From contig JABRWF010000001.1 of NCBI GenBank assembly GCA_018343915.1, positions 5,456,001 through 5,520,000 of the forward strand: 64,000 nt of DNA, written 5' to 3'. How positions within the stretch are numbered: the first letter of the stretch is position 1; each line of letters opens with the position of its first letter. Made by a program: the position numbers and the translations under genes. This stretch comes from Agroathelia rolfsii. Taxonomy: Eukaryota > Basidiomycota > Agaricomycetes > Amylocorticiales > Amylocorticiaceae. A model generated the notes under the pieces. The model was not told the origin of the DNA, did no database searches, and worked only from the letters and a program-made list of their open reading frames with translations. This document shows, one piece after another, positions 33,888 to 45,337 of the stretch.

Positions 33888-36546
33888 ATGGCCAACTCTA
33901 CTACCACGGCAACTACTGCTGCTACTGCTTCAGGAACAGTCAGGTCGACAGACGACCATCCAATCATCATCATCTCCGCACGGGGCTCCCCAGACGACGA
34001 CCATGCACATTCCCTGCATGACAGTCCCCCTACTTCCCCTACTATGTTGCAGCACCAGGGAAATGAGAGGATGCTGCGCTTCGACGCAGACTGCGTGCTC
34101 ATCCCACCCTCGACACTGCACAAGAAACAGCACTCGCGCTCGCAGTCTCTTGGCCGCAGACCAGTGCTCGTTACCAAGTCGTACTCGCTCCCCGTCCTCT
34201 GGAAACGCAAGACTTCCAACGAGTACGAGGGTGCCAATGGCGCTGCCCCCGAGGAGACATCTGCCGTCTTCAAGGTCTCCATACCAAGGTAATAATAATA
34301 AAACGACTTAATATTAATTGATAAAATCGTCTGATCTCCCGCACCGCCAACAAAATAAAAAATAAAAAATGAAAATAAACAGTTTCAAGACCAAGAAGCC
34401 ACCTACCATCTCCCTATCGTCGTCCCCTCTGCATTCACCCACAACGCCGACCTTTCAACCCCAATCGATCCTCGTCAATCGCCAGCCCACTTCACCAATA
34501 TCCCCACTCTTCTCCCCGTCCTCCCCTTCTCAACCGCGTCCGCAAATGAAGCGTTTCTCCTCGTACGGCTCCACGCCTTCCTCTTCAACGCCGTCATCAT
34601 CGTTGGCAGCGACACCCTCCCAGGCCCAACGGGAGCTCGTGCCTGCCATATCCGTCACGAGCGCAACGCATACGCATGCGGAAGAAACCGTGCCCCTCCG
34701 CGCGTGCTGCCTCGCCTGTATCCACGCGACCGAGGAGCCGATCCGCGTTGGCGACAGATGGGAGGTCAAGTTCACGCGTGGCGCATTACGCAGGCGATTG
34801 AGCGCCCAAGCGGATGACGAGGCGAACGGTGGCGGTGGTGGTGGAGTGACGATGAGAAAGTCAGGCGACTTTTCCGCCGTTCTCGCTGCGTCGCCGTTCT
34901 CGCCATCGACACTGTCATCTGCAGTCGTAGGATCGGGTACCGGTGGCGTAGGTGTGCTGTCCACCACTAGTGCGGGTGGCGTGATTAGCGTCGATGAGGT
35001 TGATAAGCGGCGCAGATCAAGCGAGAGTAGCCATGGCTCGCAGCAGCAATACTTTGATGGGCCGCCGCACAGCCATAACCTCGTAGGGGCAGTCGACGAA
35101 GAAGACGAGGAAGGAGAGGCGGTAGTGGAGGAAGAGGACGAAGACGAGCTCTTCCCTTTACCGAGCCCGCGCTCGACACCGCGCCCGTCGCCGACGCCCA
35201 GCCCGAACGGCTCGTCGTCGTCGTTGACCGTCAACAAGGACTGTGGTACGAAGAACAACAACAGCACGTCATCGTCGTCTTCAGGTCCACATGGGGCACT
35301 GAAAGTCACCGTCCCCATCCCCATCGCATCCTCCACGCCCCATCCGGATAGAATCTACTGCGCCTCGCCAGCGCGCAAGATGACCTGCAACTGGTCCTCG
35401 CGCTCCTCCTCGCCTGCCAATCAACAACAGCAGGGGCAAGCGGGCTGCTCCACCTCCACCTCCTCGGTGAACCTACGCAAAGCGGCGACTTCCTCCTCCG
35501 CCATGGCACGCGATGCCGGTAGTGGATCGACCGCGAATCTGAGCGGGTGTCGGGACAAGGCGCTCATGGCGATGATGAATGCGAACGGGTCACAGGATAC
35601 GTTGCCGATCGTCGGCGAGTCTTCTGTCGAGGGGTCTCAGGACGATGATGATGATGATGAGGTGGAAGGAGGCAGACGAGGAGAGACGGTGGAGAGTCCG
35701 AGGGCGGTGTACATCCCCCACTTGCTCAGACGGGGTGGCAAGAAGAAGCAGAGCCGTGTTGTGCACCGGATGGACGAGGTGCCCGACCATGAGGATGTCG
35801 ATGTTAATGAGGATGGGTTTATCGTGCTCCCTGCTTCTGCTGATAGTACTAGGCATATGCCCGCTGCATCCGCTTCCTCTTCGAGAATCACGGACGAAGA
35901 GCTTTGTGCTTTTCTGAAGGAGGAGGCTGCCGCAGCTGCAGCCCAGTTCTCTCCGGTATCTCCCTCTCTGGGCCGGCGAGGTGGCGGGGGATCAGTACCA
36001 GCACCAGCTGACGAACTTGCATCCTCTCCCCCCACGGGGGCTAGCTACGGTAGCACGGCACCGATGTCGATCCCTACCGCCGCCAAACCGACTACATCGC
36101 CATCTCTAGGGTTCACACTCCCCTCTTTCCTCTCTTCTACTTCACCCAGCTCGCCCAAGGACGATCGGCGCAGTGGGGGTAGCGGCTTGTCCGTCTCTCC
36201 GACGCGTCAGCGCGCGCGGGGTATCTTGTCGCGCAGTCTTTCGCGCTCGAGGCCGTCGGCTCAGCAGTCACACCAGCAGCAGCAGCAGCAGCAGCCACTA
36301 CAGCCAACCGACGAGGTTCCCACTAACAGTAACGCCAACGCCAATGTCGGTAATGGTAACAGCCACAATAGTGGTGCGGCGATTACTGAGAATGGTGTGA
36401 ACGCGCCCGGTACGTCGCCTCAGACGCAGACGACGACGCCTCGCAGGGGCCGATCGCAGTCATTCTTGAAGACGGGCGCGGATATGCTGCGTGGTGTTGG
36501 GCAGGGGCTGAGTTTGGGCTCCGGGTCCGGGATGGGTGGTATGTGA
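33888..36546 (+). CDS. Serine/proline-rich low-complexity protein, unknown function
   Basis: Two exons (33888-34288 and 34383-36546) encode 854 residues. Splicing joins VFKVSIP to SFKTKKPPTISL. Most of the protein is Ser/Pro/Thr-rich with acidic runs (EEDEEGEAVVEEEDEDELF), a DDDDDDE run, a QQQQQQ tract and basic SRSLSRSRPS-like segments. It looks intrinsically disordered and heavily phosphorylatable. The most structured piece is RACCLACIHATEEPIRVGDRWEVKFTR, near residue 250. I recognise no catalytic domain. The ATG at 33888 was preferred because the frame upstream begins only with GTG. It lies between two degenerate G-alpha copies with no shared regulation visible. Confidence 0.8.
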
Positions 36547-37842
36547 GCGAGCAAGCGAGTGAGTGGGAGTGGGAGTGGGCGAGAGAGTCCTACGATGCTG
36601 CCAGCGGTGATTTCAAAAAAAGGCTTCGGAGTTGAGTGGGTCTTTCGCTCGCTTTCTCCCTTTTTCGAGCTTGGCAGATGCCCAGGCGGGGGCCGATAGG
36701 ATGGTTGATAGAGGCTTCTGAACAATATCCTCTGAGTCATGATTGTTTTATTCCTCTCCCCGCACTTTTTTCGATCGCGGGTTGGTGGGATGTTGCTTAC
36801 ACGGTGGATCTCCTCCTCTTCTTCTCCTTCCGTCCTTTTCGGTGTGGATCTTGCACGTCACACTCTGTACTGTGATTATTATTTTTTCATACATGCACAT
36901 ACATGGTGCCTTTTTTTTTTTCTCTTTCTTGCCCCCTTCCTTTCCCCACCCACATCGCTCATCTACCTATTCTCACCCATCTTATCACGTTACGGTGCGT
37001 TGTACTCTCCCGCCCACTCCTACTTTTGGAATTTTCTTTATATCTGCTTATTACTTACCTATCCATTTACCTCTTTTTCGTCTTCATCTTGTCCGATATA
37101 TTGATCGATTAATTACCATCTTGCGCCACTACCTCCCCCTACTACCGTCGTATATACCACATCACGTACACACTCTTTTGCTTCTTCCTGACTTTTTGTT
37201 TGTTTGTTTTTTACCTCTTGTGTAAATCAGTGTAGTATATTACCATACGATAAATGGATTTGGGTTAATATACCCCTTTCTCCTGGAAGATAATCTGTTG
37301 GATTAGGTTGGTGAATAGCATGCCACCATGAACGGCAACACCAAATCACTTCAACAAGGATTTCTGCAGCTTGGTGGGTTATGTATTAAGGTTACTCCTT
37401 CGCTATCCGCACAAACAAAAGTTAGTTGCTTGTGGAATAGTATATAGCCAATTGAATGGAAAATGGTAGTCATCCTGATCTCTGTCAATGCTGCTCTCCA
37501 TCTGATTTTACATCACGATTGAGCAATGCCATGCATTATCTCTAGTAGTCAAAGTATCACCGTACTAATGCTGTTATCATATGATTGTTCCATCATGATC
37601 TTTATTGATTGATGGGTCTCCTCAAGGCATTGCCTTTATCGCTTTTGTGCCCCAAAAGAGAGGCTCGTCATTTGAACCGCCTGCTCAAGCTCACTTGCCA
37701 TAGTACCTGTTTCTTCTTGTTCATTGCAAGCACGAACTTCCTAGCTCTTACTTGAGGTCTATCCAGAGTTGCTTTCACCACAAGCTCCCGTCCTTCTGGG
37801 ATTGCGGCTAGCAGGAAAGAGAAACACAGACGCAAATCTATA
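36547..37842. other. Pyrimidine-rich 3' flank and spacer
   Basis: Long C/T-rich stretches (36740-37230) create open frames by composition only; no protein family is recognisable. From about 37780 the sequence resembles the first exon of the G-alpha genes without a usable MGxxxS start. Confidence 0.5.
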
Positions 37843-39446
37843 ATGCATATTCTAAAGAAGGTTTGTAGGATCTCCTGGCTTTACTGTTTTCAATATATAC
37901 CTCCTAACGCTCACAAATAATGTATAGGGCAACAAAGCAAGGAGAGTACGACTGGAAGTACTCATGATTAGCACCGATAATTCATCAAAAGCTAGATTCC
38001 TCGAGGTAGTGTTTCACTGGTATTTGCATCTATCTTTATCCTGGATTTAGTACGTATCTAGCAATTATACTTCCACAGAGGAATTTCTACATCCTTTTCG
38101 GAGAAGGAACGCGAAGCATATCGTCGGCATATTTTTCGCTCCGTCATAGACGCGCTGGAGCAACTGCTAGACTCGATGGTTGATTCGGGATTGAGGTTGT
38201 CTCCGGAAAATGAGGTGCATGCAAAACTTATTGACAGGGCTCCAGACATCCGTGATCATGAGCCTTACCCTCAAGAGTACCTTGATGCACTCAAAGCGCT
38301 CTGTAATGATGCAAGCGTAAAAGTCATCCTATATAGTCGACTCACAGATGGCGCAAGAGTTACAGCCCCTAAGTAGTACGTTCCAACACTGCTTGATTGG
38401 ATTTTTTTTCTCGTTCTTTTTCTTCGCCGACTTGAATCTCATTGACGGGCATAGCTTGTTATACTTCCTGGCCGATTTGGATCGGATTTTTGGCACCACT
38501 TACCAACCGACAGATAAAGATATCATCAATTGTCCTTATTTGCCCACCCAAGGAGTAATGGAGACAGTCATCCCATCTATTTACAATTTTAAGTTCATAG
38601 ATCTCGGCCCTCACAAAATTAAGCAAAGAAAGTGGATGCATATGTTTGAGGACGTCACTTGTATCCTGTTCTTTGTATCCTTGAGTTGCTACGATCAACC
38701 TCTTCCTGAAGATCCGGATATCGTGAGTGATCTACGGAAATTAATTCCTGTCATTCGCGACTCATGACACCTGCAGAATCATATGATCGATTCCATGAAT
38801 TCTTGGAGTTCTATCTGTCACTCCCAATGGTTCATGAATAAATCCATCGTGGGCAGCAATTTCTGCCATTGTTCCAAAAGAAATGACTACTTACCTAAGT
38901 ACTTGAAACTTCGTGCTTATCCTTAGATTCTATGCTTGACCGAATCCAAATCGTTTGAAGCAAAAATTCATCATTCAAACATACAAACATATTTCCCTGA
39001 TTACGACGGTGCTCCAGGAGATGCCCGCGCAGGTCGTAGCTACTTCAAGAAACGGTTCACACGTCTGGCACTGCAGGCAGGAAGGTCCCAGACGCGTGAA
39101 GTTTACGTTCAGTAGGCATTTCACTGCCTGGAGTATTGATTGAATTCAGTTTAAATCAATACCAAGTGTTACAGACTTCAATTATTGTGCGGATTGTTAC
39201 CGTTTTGTTTTATCCGCGTTGGAAGGTGAGCTCATCACTTCTTTTTTTTTCCCAACACTTTTATGGGTCCATATTCAACGATTTTTCCCTATGCACTTTC
39301 TTATGCACCCCCTTAGAGTAAGTAAAACTATCGTTTGATCTCCGTCCGTGATCCACATCCAATCACTATTAATCCAATTTCGAATATTCGTCAAATGAAT
39401 CTAATCACGGTTTGTCTCTAGTATCGTACTTCAGGGTTTCAAGTGA
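37843..39446 (+). CDS. Divergent G-protein alpha-like protein (Galpha-3), nucleotide-binding motifs lost
   Basis: Nine exons can be joined: 37843-37860, 37928-38005, 38062-38372, 38455-38722, 38777-38848, 38927-39111, 39167-39225, 39317 and 39422-39446. They total 1017 nt (338 residues), in frame only if the one-base exon at 39317 is counted. Exons 2, 4, 5 and 6 have exactly the lengths of those in the intact G-alpha. The fold is recognisable (FSEKEREAYRRHIF, YFLADLDRIFGTTYQPTDKD, PDYDGAPGDARAGRSYFKKR). But the P-loop is STDNSSKA, switch I TQGVME, DVGGQ is DLGPH, and NKSD is TESK. The acylated MGxxxS start is gone and the C-terminus is cut (IVLQGFK). GTP binding is not expected. It may be a decoy-like protein or an open pseudogene. 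Confidence 0.6.
39317..39317 (+). other. Candidate one-nucleotide exon (A) in Galpha-3
   Basis: Context CCCCCTTAG-A-GTAAGT. The intron before is 91 nt (39226-39316), the one after 104 nt (39318-39421). It sits at the same codon (Asp, GAT split G/A/T) as the one in Galpha-1. Confidence 0.65.
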
Positions 39447-39818
39447 ACTTTTCGAACAGGCATTTCTTTGTCTTGATAAATGTGCAATCTTTCGAAGTAT
39501 TACATGTCTTCAAATTATTTACCAATAATGCGATATGCTCTTACACATTTCATGCGCAAATTTCAAGGTCTATTTGGCAAAGAAATTGATTGTAATAGCT
39601 ACATGCATATACGCTCGCAATTCGTCTTCTCTGCCTTTGCTCACCATGCCACATCCCCAAAACTTATTACGGCATTGCAAACAATTCTTATGTACGAAAT
39701 AGCCAAAGTTTTACGAATCAGAAACGCGATCAATATATATGCATATCAGCTCACGCTCTTTCCGCTCTTAGCAACTGCCTACATTATCTCAAAGCGACTT
39801 ACTGAGAGTTTTTCGTTA
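39447..39818. other. Spacer after Galpha-3
   Basis: AT-rich with no recognisable gene. Confidence 0.45.
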
Positions 39819-41451
39819 TAAACTTCCACGCACCGCCACTCCTGATTCTCCTCCCCGTGTGTAACATATGCGAATGTCTGATATTCGAAACTCTTTGGGA
39901 TGGGATAGGTGTACTAAACGAGGCCGTAAAGGACCACTTGTTTCAGACCAGTGAGTCAGCGGGTCATATCGAGGGAGTTGAGGATTTCTTGATACACGCA
40001 TGTACGCAGAGAACAGGGGTTAGTTTCGTCTTTCCAGTGGATGCGAGGCGATAGCTGCATAGCTTCAAGTACCAACGGCCAGCGTATCTCCCTGAGATTC
40101 CGAGAGAGTCCTTAAGAGGATATACCGGTGGAAGAGAGAAGGAAGAATGAATACGGCGTGAGCATTTATAGTAGAGAATAGGCCATATATGATAGTGTAA
40201 GAAAGTCAGAACGAATTGTTTTCTTCCACTGAATGTCTGATTCATAATCTGGTCTGAATTCCTGATTAGTAAAAAACACGTCCATTCCAGTTCGAACATC
40301 GGGTTGAGTAAAGGACTTGAGGCCACGACAGTGTGAAACAAGCGCTATAAGTTCTTGGTTCAGTCCCATCGAGTTGATGAGCATCAAAGACTTTGGTCGC
40401 TGCAGTAAGTGTAATCCCGTGTCTAACAAGATACTGACGGCGCTGGCCCAATTTTTGCCTTGAAAATACGATTGCTGAGGGTCGAATGTGACGATGAGAT
40501 GCGAGATTGGGGAGTTAACTTTAACAAATTGAGAAAGCATAACAACAGGACACTCGAGAGTACGAAGATAGCGAAAGGAGTTGGCTGAGATAGGAGGTAT
40601 AATGTATGATTTCCCCGATGGTAGGGTTATGCCAAGAGTGCATATATTAGGGAATACCTGCTGGCGAGGGGCCAAGAGACGTAAACTTCGCATGTCGATT
40701 ACTAAAGTTTTCAAGTTTTGGAGAGGTGTTAGAGAGAAGATATTCTGTAAATTTTCTCTAGTCGAATTGATAACTAATTTCTCAAGTGATTGAGTCAGAA
40801 CAGCATCGAATAGCTGAGTATGATTGCCGGAATATTTGAGCGCTTGTACTGGTCTGAGTCTAGTAGTGTTGACTGCGTAGGAAATCTTCTTGAACGTCGG
40901 AGGGGTCGAGCCAACTTTGGGATCTGTAACATAACATTCTTGGAAATGGAACTTCATATTAGAAAGTGCGTCATTTTGTAGCAAGATCGGGTGACTGTTG
41001 AAAATGGGCGTGCATGAGATGTTCAACAGCTACAGTCTGGTAAATTGGGCAGCGGTTTGGATAACTTCGTCCAAGAGCCAAAGGTCAGGCTCCATCGGCA
41101 TGACTTCATCAACGATGGCTTTATCCCTTAGAGAAAACGACCAGAATTGGACCTTTCATCTAATTTCGCACATCTTCACAAAAGGTGCTATGTGCGGCGA
41201 TGCTATGAAGCGAAGTTTTTGCAAGGCCTCTTCTGCCTTATTCGAGGATCGAGTGTAAGAGTACCAAACATGCGAATCGTCACGTTCCATCGAGTAAATA
41301 CCCGCTGTCAGAGAAATAATATGGGCCGGGTGATCTCGTTCAGACGCATGCAAGTAAGGGAAACGCATAGGCCTTCTTTGTCTAAACGAGTTAGGATGCG
41401 GCACCAGATCTCCTTGGGAGACGAGACACGAATGGAGCCTAGTTGCAGCAT
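39819..41451 (-). pseudogene. Broken F-box/LRR-like gene
   Basis: Read on the minus strand from ATG at 41451, MLQLGSIRV...PKEIWCRILTRLDKEG...SLTCMRLNEITRPILF is an F-box, followed at once by a stop. The matching middle (LRFIASPHIAPFVKMCEI, PDLWLLDEV) is split over frames. A 286-codon open stretch (41026-40166) carries the LRR-like part (LLAPRQQVFPNICTLGI, LRTLECPVVML). The C-terminal exon is recognisable (YQEILNSLDMTR, LKQVVLYGLVY) near 39850-40000. Several frame breaks separate these parts. A shorter protein from the long open stretch is possible but would lack the F-box. Confidence 0.7.
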
Positions 41452-43442
41452 TTTACAGAGATAGAGATCGAAAGAGTCTACGGTGTAGCTGTAACTTGAT
41501 TAGGCCTATGAGGGTGTTATAGACTTCCTCAACTGAAGGTGATATAGTGATGTTCAAATCAGAGCTTGGAGCCTCGGACTCAGGCTGGGGCAAATTTACT
41601 TCCGATGAATTACACATTACGTGACTAGTGCCCTTTAATTACATGCCTAGTAACTAGTAGTAACCGGTAATTAGTCAACATAATTCATCGCTTAAGCGGC
41701 TTAACTATCGCTTAGTATTCACTAATATGTATTAACTGGCAGTGTTGTGAAAATATTATATGTGTAGACTATGCATTATTATTGCCTGAAAGTTAGATCC
41801 TCATTTTTAATTGACGTTGACTTAATACTCTGTATGCCCCCGATTGAGTTTCTGCCCTTTTCTCCCTCAATCTATCCTCATTGGACCATTGTCTAGCATG
41901 CTATCCGCTTTCACAAAACGACATTGTTTTGATTATATTATTAATATTTCCAAGCGAACTTATATGCACGCCATCAATGCATCAAATTCTCATCGCTCCA
42001 ACACTTCATCCTTCAAGTTTCAGTTAGCATCCGGCTCGCACTAATTGTTCTCAGGCTGTGGAGTCTTCATTTCAGCTGCAGTGTAGTGAAAACATACACA
42101 GCAACCAGGAACATTCAGGTTACAGTACAGGTACCTTACCGCCGGTCGGGCGAGTCAGGACTTAAAACCACCGCTGGTTCTCGAAGTTCTCTGAACCTGA
42201 CGCGACCTGATGGACTTTTTACCAAGTACGATTTTCCCCTGACATCATCCCTTTCGTGGACAGATTGTGTAAGACTCATGAGCACGAGGCTCCTTTCCAT
42301 CTTACTGTATATCGCATTATCATGTACATAACTGTTGGTTTGCAATATCGCTCAGCTGGAGTTAAACTGCCTAACTACGCATTGGGGTATCAATCTTCCT
42401 GTACTAATTTGGCAAGATTATTTTCCCTCTATGAACGTTGTATCTATCAAATTCTTGAGAAGTTACCTGTGCAGGGTAGCAGTAATGAAGGGCGCATATA
42501 ATGGCTATCTGAGAGGCCAATCATCAAAACCTTGTCGTTTTTAGGACGAAAGAGAGAGAGAGCTGTGAGGGAAAGAATGAGAACAGGATGTAGAGCCAAA
42601 AAAGTGACTTCCGTCCGTTGCCGGTACTTGCCGCATTGCTCTTGCTGCAATCTATGGCGTCGGCCGCGCGCACCCAGCCCCGGCAATCATCGGACAAATA
42701 TTATTTTCCTCTAAACTTTATCAAGGCTTACGTTGAGGGGAAAGATACTGTCCGTGCTCTCTCCCGCCGTCGTCCTTGTCGCCGTCGTTCCCGCCTGCAG
42801 TTTTCTTTGCACTTTCTCCTGTTTCGTAGTTCTTGCACCGCCTCCTCTCCCTCTTTAACCACCACTTTTATCACTGCGGCTGGTGGTGCGCTCATTTGTG
42901 TACATATCCTCGACCGCCGGAACCCAGTCCATCGAGCGCTTCCCCAGAGTCCGTTCCCTTCGTCTAACTATATTATATCCGTATTGCATAAGCAAGAAAG
43001 GCAAGGCAAAGAAACCTCTCCAGACTTGCTGCGTTTCCATTCCACATAACTCTGGTACGTGTGTATCTATCGCTAAAGCTTTGTTACCGGCGCTCAGGCC
43101 GACTGAAACACTTCCCTTTTTTTTTCTTCTTTCTAACCTTGTTGAACACTCATCGTCTTTCTGGGCTCGTTTCTGGATATCCCATGGTTCTGCGGTGATT
43201 TGATGTACCGTTGTTTTGTGCATCATATAAGCTTTTCGCAATAACTCTCGGGCACACTTCCCTTCTCTCTCTTTCCCTCCTTCCATCGTTCCACAACCTT
43301 CCGTCTCTCTTTCCATACCCTTTCTCCTCTACTCTCCGCCCTAGTGCCTCTCGCCTTCCATCTATCCTCACCACCGCTCGCCGCTCCTCTATACCCTATT
43401 TAGCCCATCCTTTGATTATAACTTCCCATCCATCCGATCAAT
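41452..43442. other. Upstream region of Galpha-1
   Basis: No gene supported. The part from about 42740 to 43440 is C/T-rich and probably the promoter and 5' leader of Galpha-1. An open frame at 42618-43049 has no recognisable features. Confidence 0.5.
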
Positions 43443-45337
43443 ATGGGAAACTGCATGTCTTCCGGGATCATTGAAGTGACAGAGGAGGACAAAGTAAGAC
43501 ACAAAGATGCTGAGAAGGCTTTAAAAGAGGTTCGTCTATCTTTCAACTCACCATAGCATGCGACCTGCAGGCTCTACGGGGTCAGCATTCTTGAGATGTT
43601 TCGACAGAACTTTCTCCCTATGGATCGATTTTATGTTCTTCTTCTTTTCTCACAACCACTTTGCTTGTCTAGGCCCAGAAAAAGATGGCAAAACAAGTGA
43701 AAGTTCTGCTACTCGGATCCGGCGATTCTGGCAAGTCAACCATCCTCAAGGTAGGTGGACCATTCTATATTTGGTTTTGCTAGTATTCATATTCTACAAA
43801 TATTTCGAATAGCAAATGCGTCTAATCCACTCTGTACCTTTCTCGACGCAAGAGCGGGAGTCTTACCGCCAGCTCATTTTCAATAACCTCACGGAGGGAA
43901 TGAAATATGTGCTTGACGCGATGGAAGATATGGATCTAAAGTTATCCAAGGACAACGAGCAGTATTATGAGCTCGTAGCCAACGCTCGTGATATTCGTGA
44001 TCACGAAGCATATCCCAACGAGTTTTATGAGCCACTCAAAGCGCTTTGGTTGGATCCTGGGGTGCAGGCAGCTTGGGAGCGTGGAAACGAGGCGGCCCTG
44101 CCAGAAAAGTACGTGCTTAGTTCGATTTGCTGTTCGCCCGATCAATTTTTCCTTGGGCTCGTTGTTTGATCGGCTAACTTCCTCATGCATTTTTTTTTTT
44201 TTTTGTTTGCTTACGCTTGAGTTTCAACAGTTTAATTTATTTCTATCCTGACCTGGATCGTCTCTTCGACTCCTCATACCAACCCACTGACCAAGACATC
44301 GTTCAATGCCGCGCACGTACAATTGGCATGACAGAGACAAGCTTCCATCTTCGCGACCATGAGATGCTTATGATTGACGTCGGCGGTCAGAAGAGCGAGC
44401 GACGGAAGTGGATCCACTGTTTCCAAGACGTGACGAGCATTCTTTTCCTTGTCTCCTTGAGCGGATACGATCAGCCTCTAATAGAAGACAAGGATGTTGT
44501 GAGTTATTGCCGCTGTTTCTGCGCTCCGTGATTGATTGCTGATGAAATCTTGATGGTGATGCGAATTCATATAGAATCAAATGCAGGACGCTATGACAAT
44601 CTGGGACTCCATATGTCACTCTCAATGGTTCAAGTCGACATCCATCGTACGTGATGATCATTTCATTCAACTGGAGCGTATGCACTAAAGACTCCGCGTG
44701 GTGCCAGATTCTGTTCTTGAACAAGAGCGACTTGTTCGAGGCAAAAGTGGCGAATTCTGATATCAAGAACTTCTTCCCTGATTACGATGGCGAGCCGGGT
44801 GATGCGCGTGCCGGCCGTAGCTATTTCAAGAAACGGTTCACGCGTTTAGCACAGAAGGCAGGAAGGTCGCAAGAGCGCGAAGTTTATGTCCAGTAAATAC
44901 ACCCTTCATCTTTCATTCCTCTCCCTCCTGACAGAGCTGGTTTGCTAACCTTATTTCTTCAACCTAAAGCGTTACGACTGCTACGGATACGGCTATGCTG
45001 CGTGTTGTCATGGCCGCAGTAGAAGGTGTGTTCATTACTTCGGTTTCTCCATACGTTTTCTCTGCGTGCTCTCAAATAGGTTAACTAATATTCGTGTCTG
45101 GTTTTACAGAGTGAGTCTCTCAGTTCTTTGCCATTTCTTGTTATTTTCTTTCGCCTATTTTTATTTTCTATTTCTTTCTTGTCTCTATTTTTCTTTTTTC
45201 TTTTTTTTTCTTGGTCATCTGCGTCCGTCCAAGCGTCCGAGTCTAATCATGTTCCTCTCCTCAACTCCAACTCTCGGATCTGGTCTCGCTCCAGTATTAT
45301 CCTTCGCGGCAATCTTGAACACGCGGCCCTTATATAA
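43443..45337 (+). CDS. Heterotrimeric G-protein alpha subunit (Galpha-1, intact)
   Basis: GTPase switch of receptor signalling at the plasma membrane. Nine exons: 43443-43529, 43673-43750, 43813-44108, 44231-44498, 44575-44646, 44708-44892, 44970-45025, 45110 and 45295-45337. Total 1086 nt, 361 residues, usual G-alpha size. Seen: MGNCMSSG (Gly2 and Cys4 acylation sites), P-loop GSGDSGKS (residues 44-51), switch I RTIGMTET, DVGGQKSERRKW, NKSD, TATDT, and the C-terminal helix AVEDIILRGNLEHAALI. The last helix is reached only through a one-base exon at 45110; a single intron from 45026 to 45294 would shift the frame. GSGDS replaces the classical GAGES. Receptor and effector are unknown. Confidence 0.9.
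45110..45110 (+). other. Candidate one-nucleotide exon (A) in Galpha-1
   Basis: Context TTTTACAG-A-GTGAGT, with a TTAACTAAT branch-like site about 25 nt upstream. It splits the Asp codon of AVED as G (45025), A (45110), T (45295). Flanking introns are 84 and 184 nt. Confidence 0.75.

Noticed and set aside
34530..35336. 268-codon open frame on the minus strand
   Set aside because: Antisense to the low-complexity serine-rich gene; Ser/Asp repeats read as each other on opposite strands.
36743..37225. 160-codon open frame on the plus strand
   Set aside because: Product of a C/T-rich 3' flank; composition only, no domain and no paralogue.
42618..43049. 143-codon open frame upstream of Galpha-1
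   Set aside because: No recognisable domain, lies in a pyrimidine-rich leader, and overlaps other equally open frames.
45026..45294. A single ordinary intron at the end of Galpha-1
   Set aside because: It would shift the frame to VLSFAAIL... and lose the G-alpha C-terminal helix; the one-base exon restores it. Transcript data could still overturn this.
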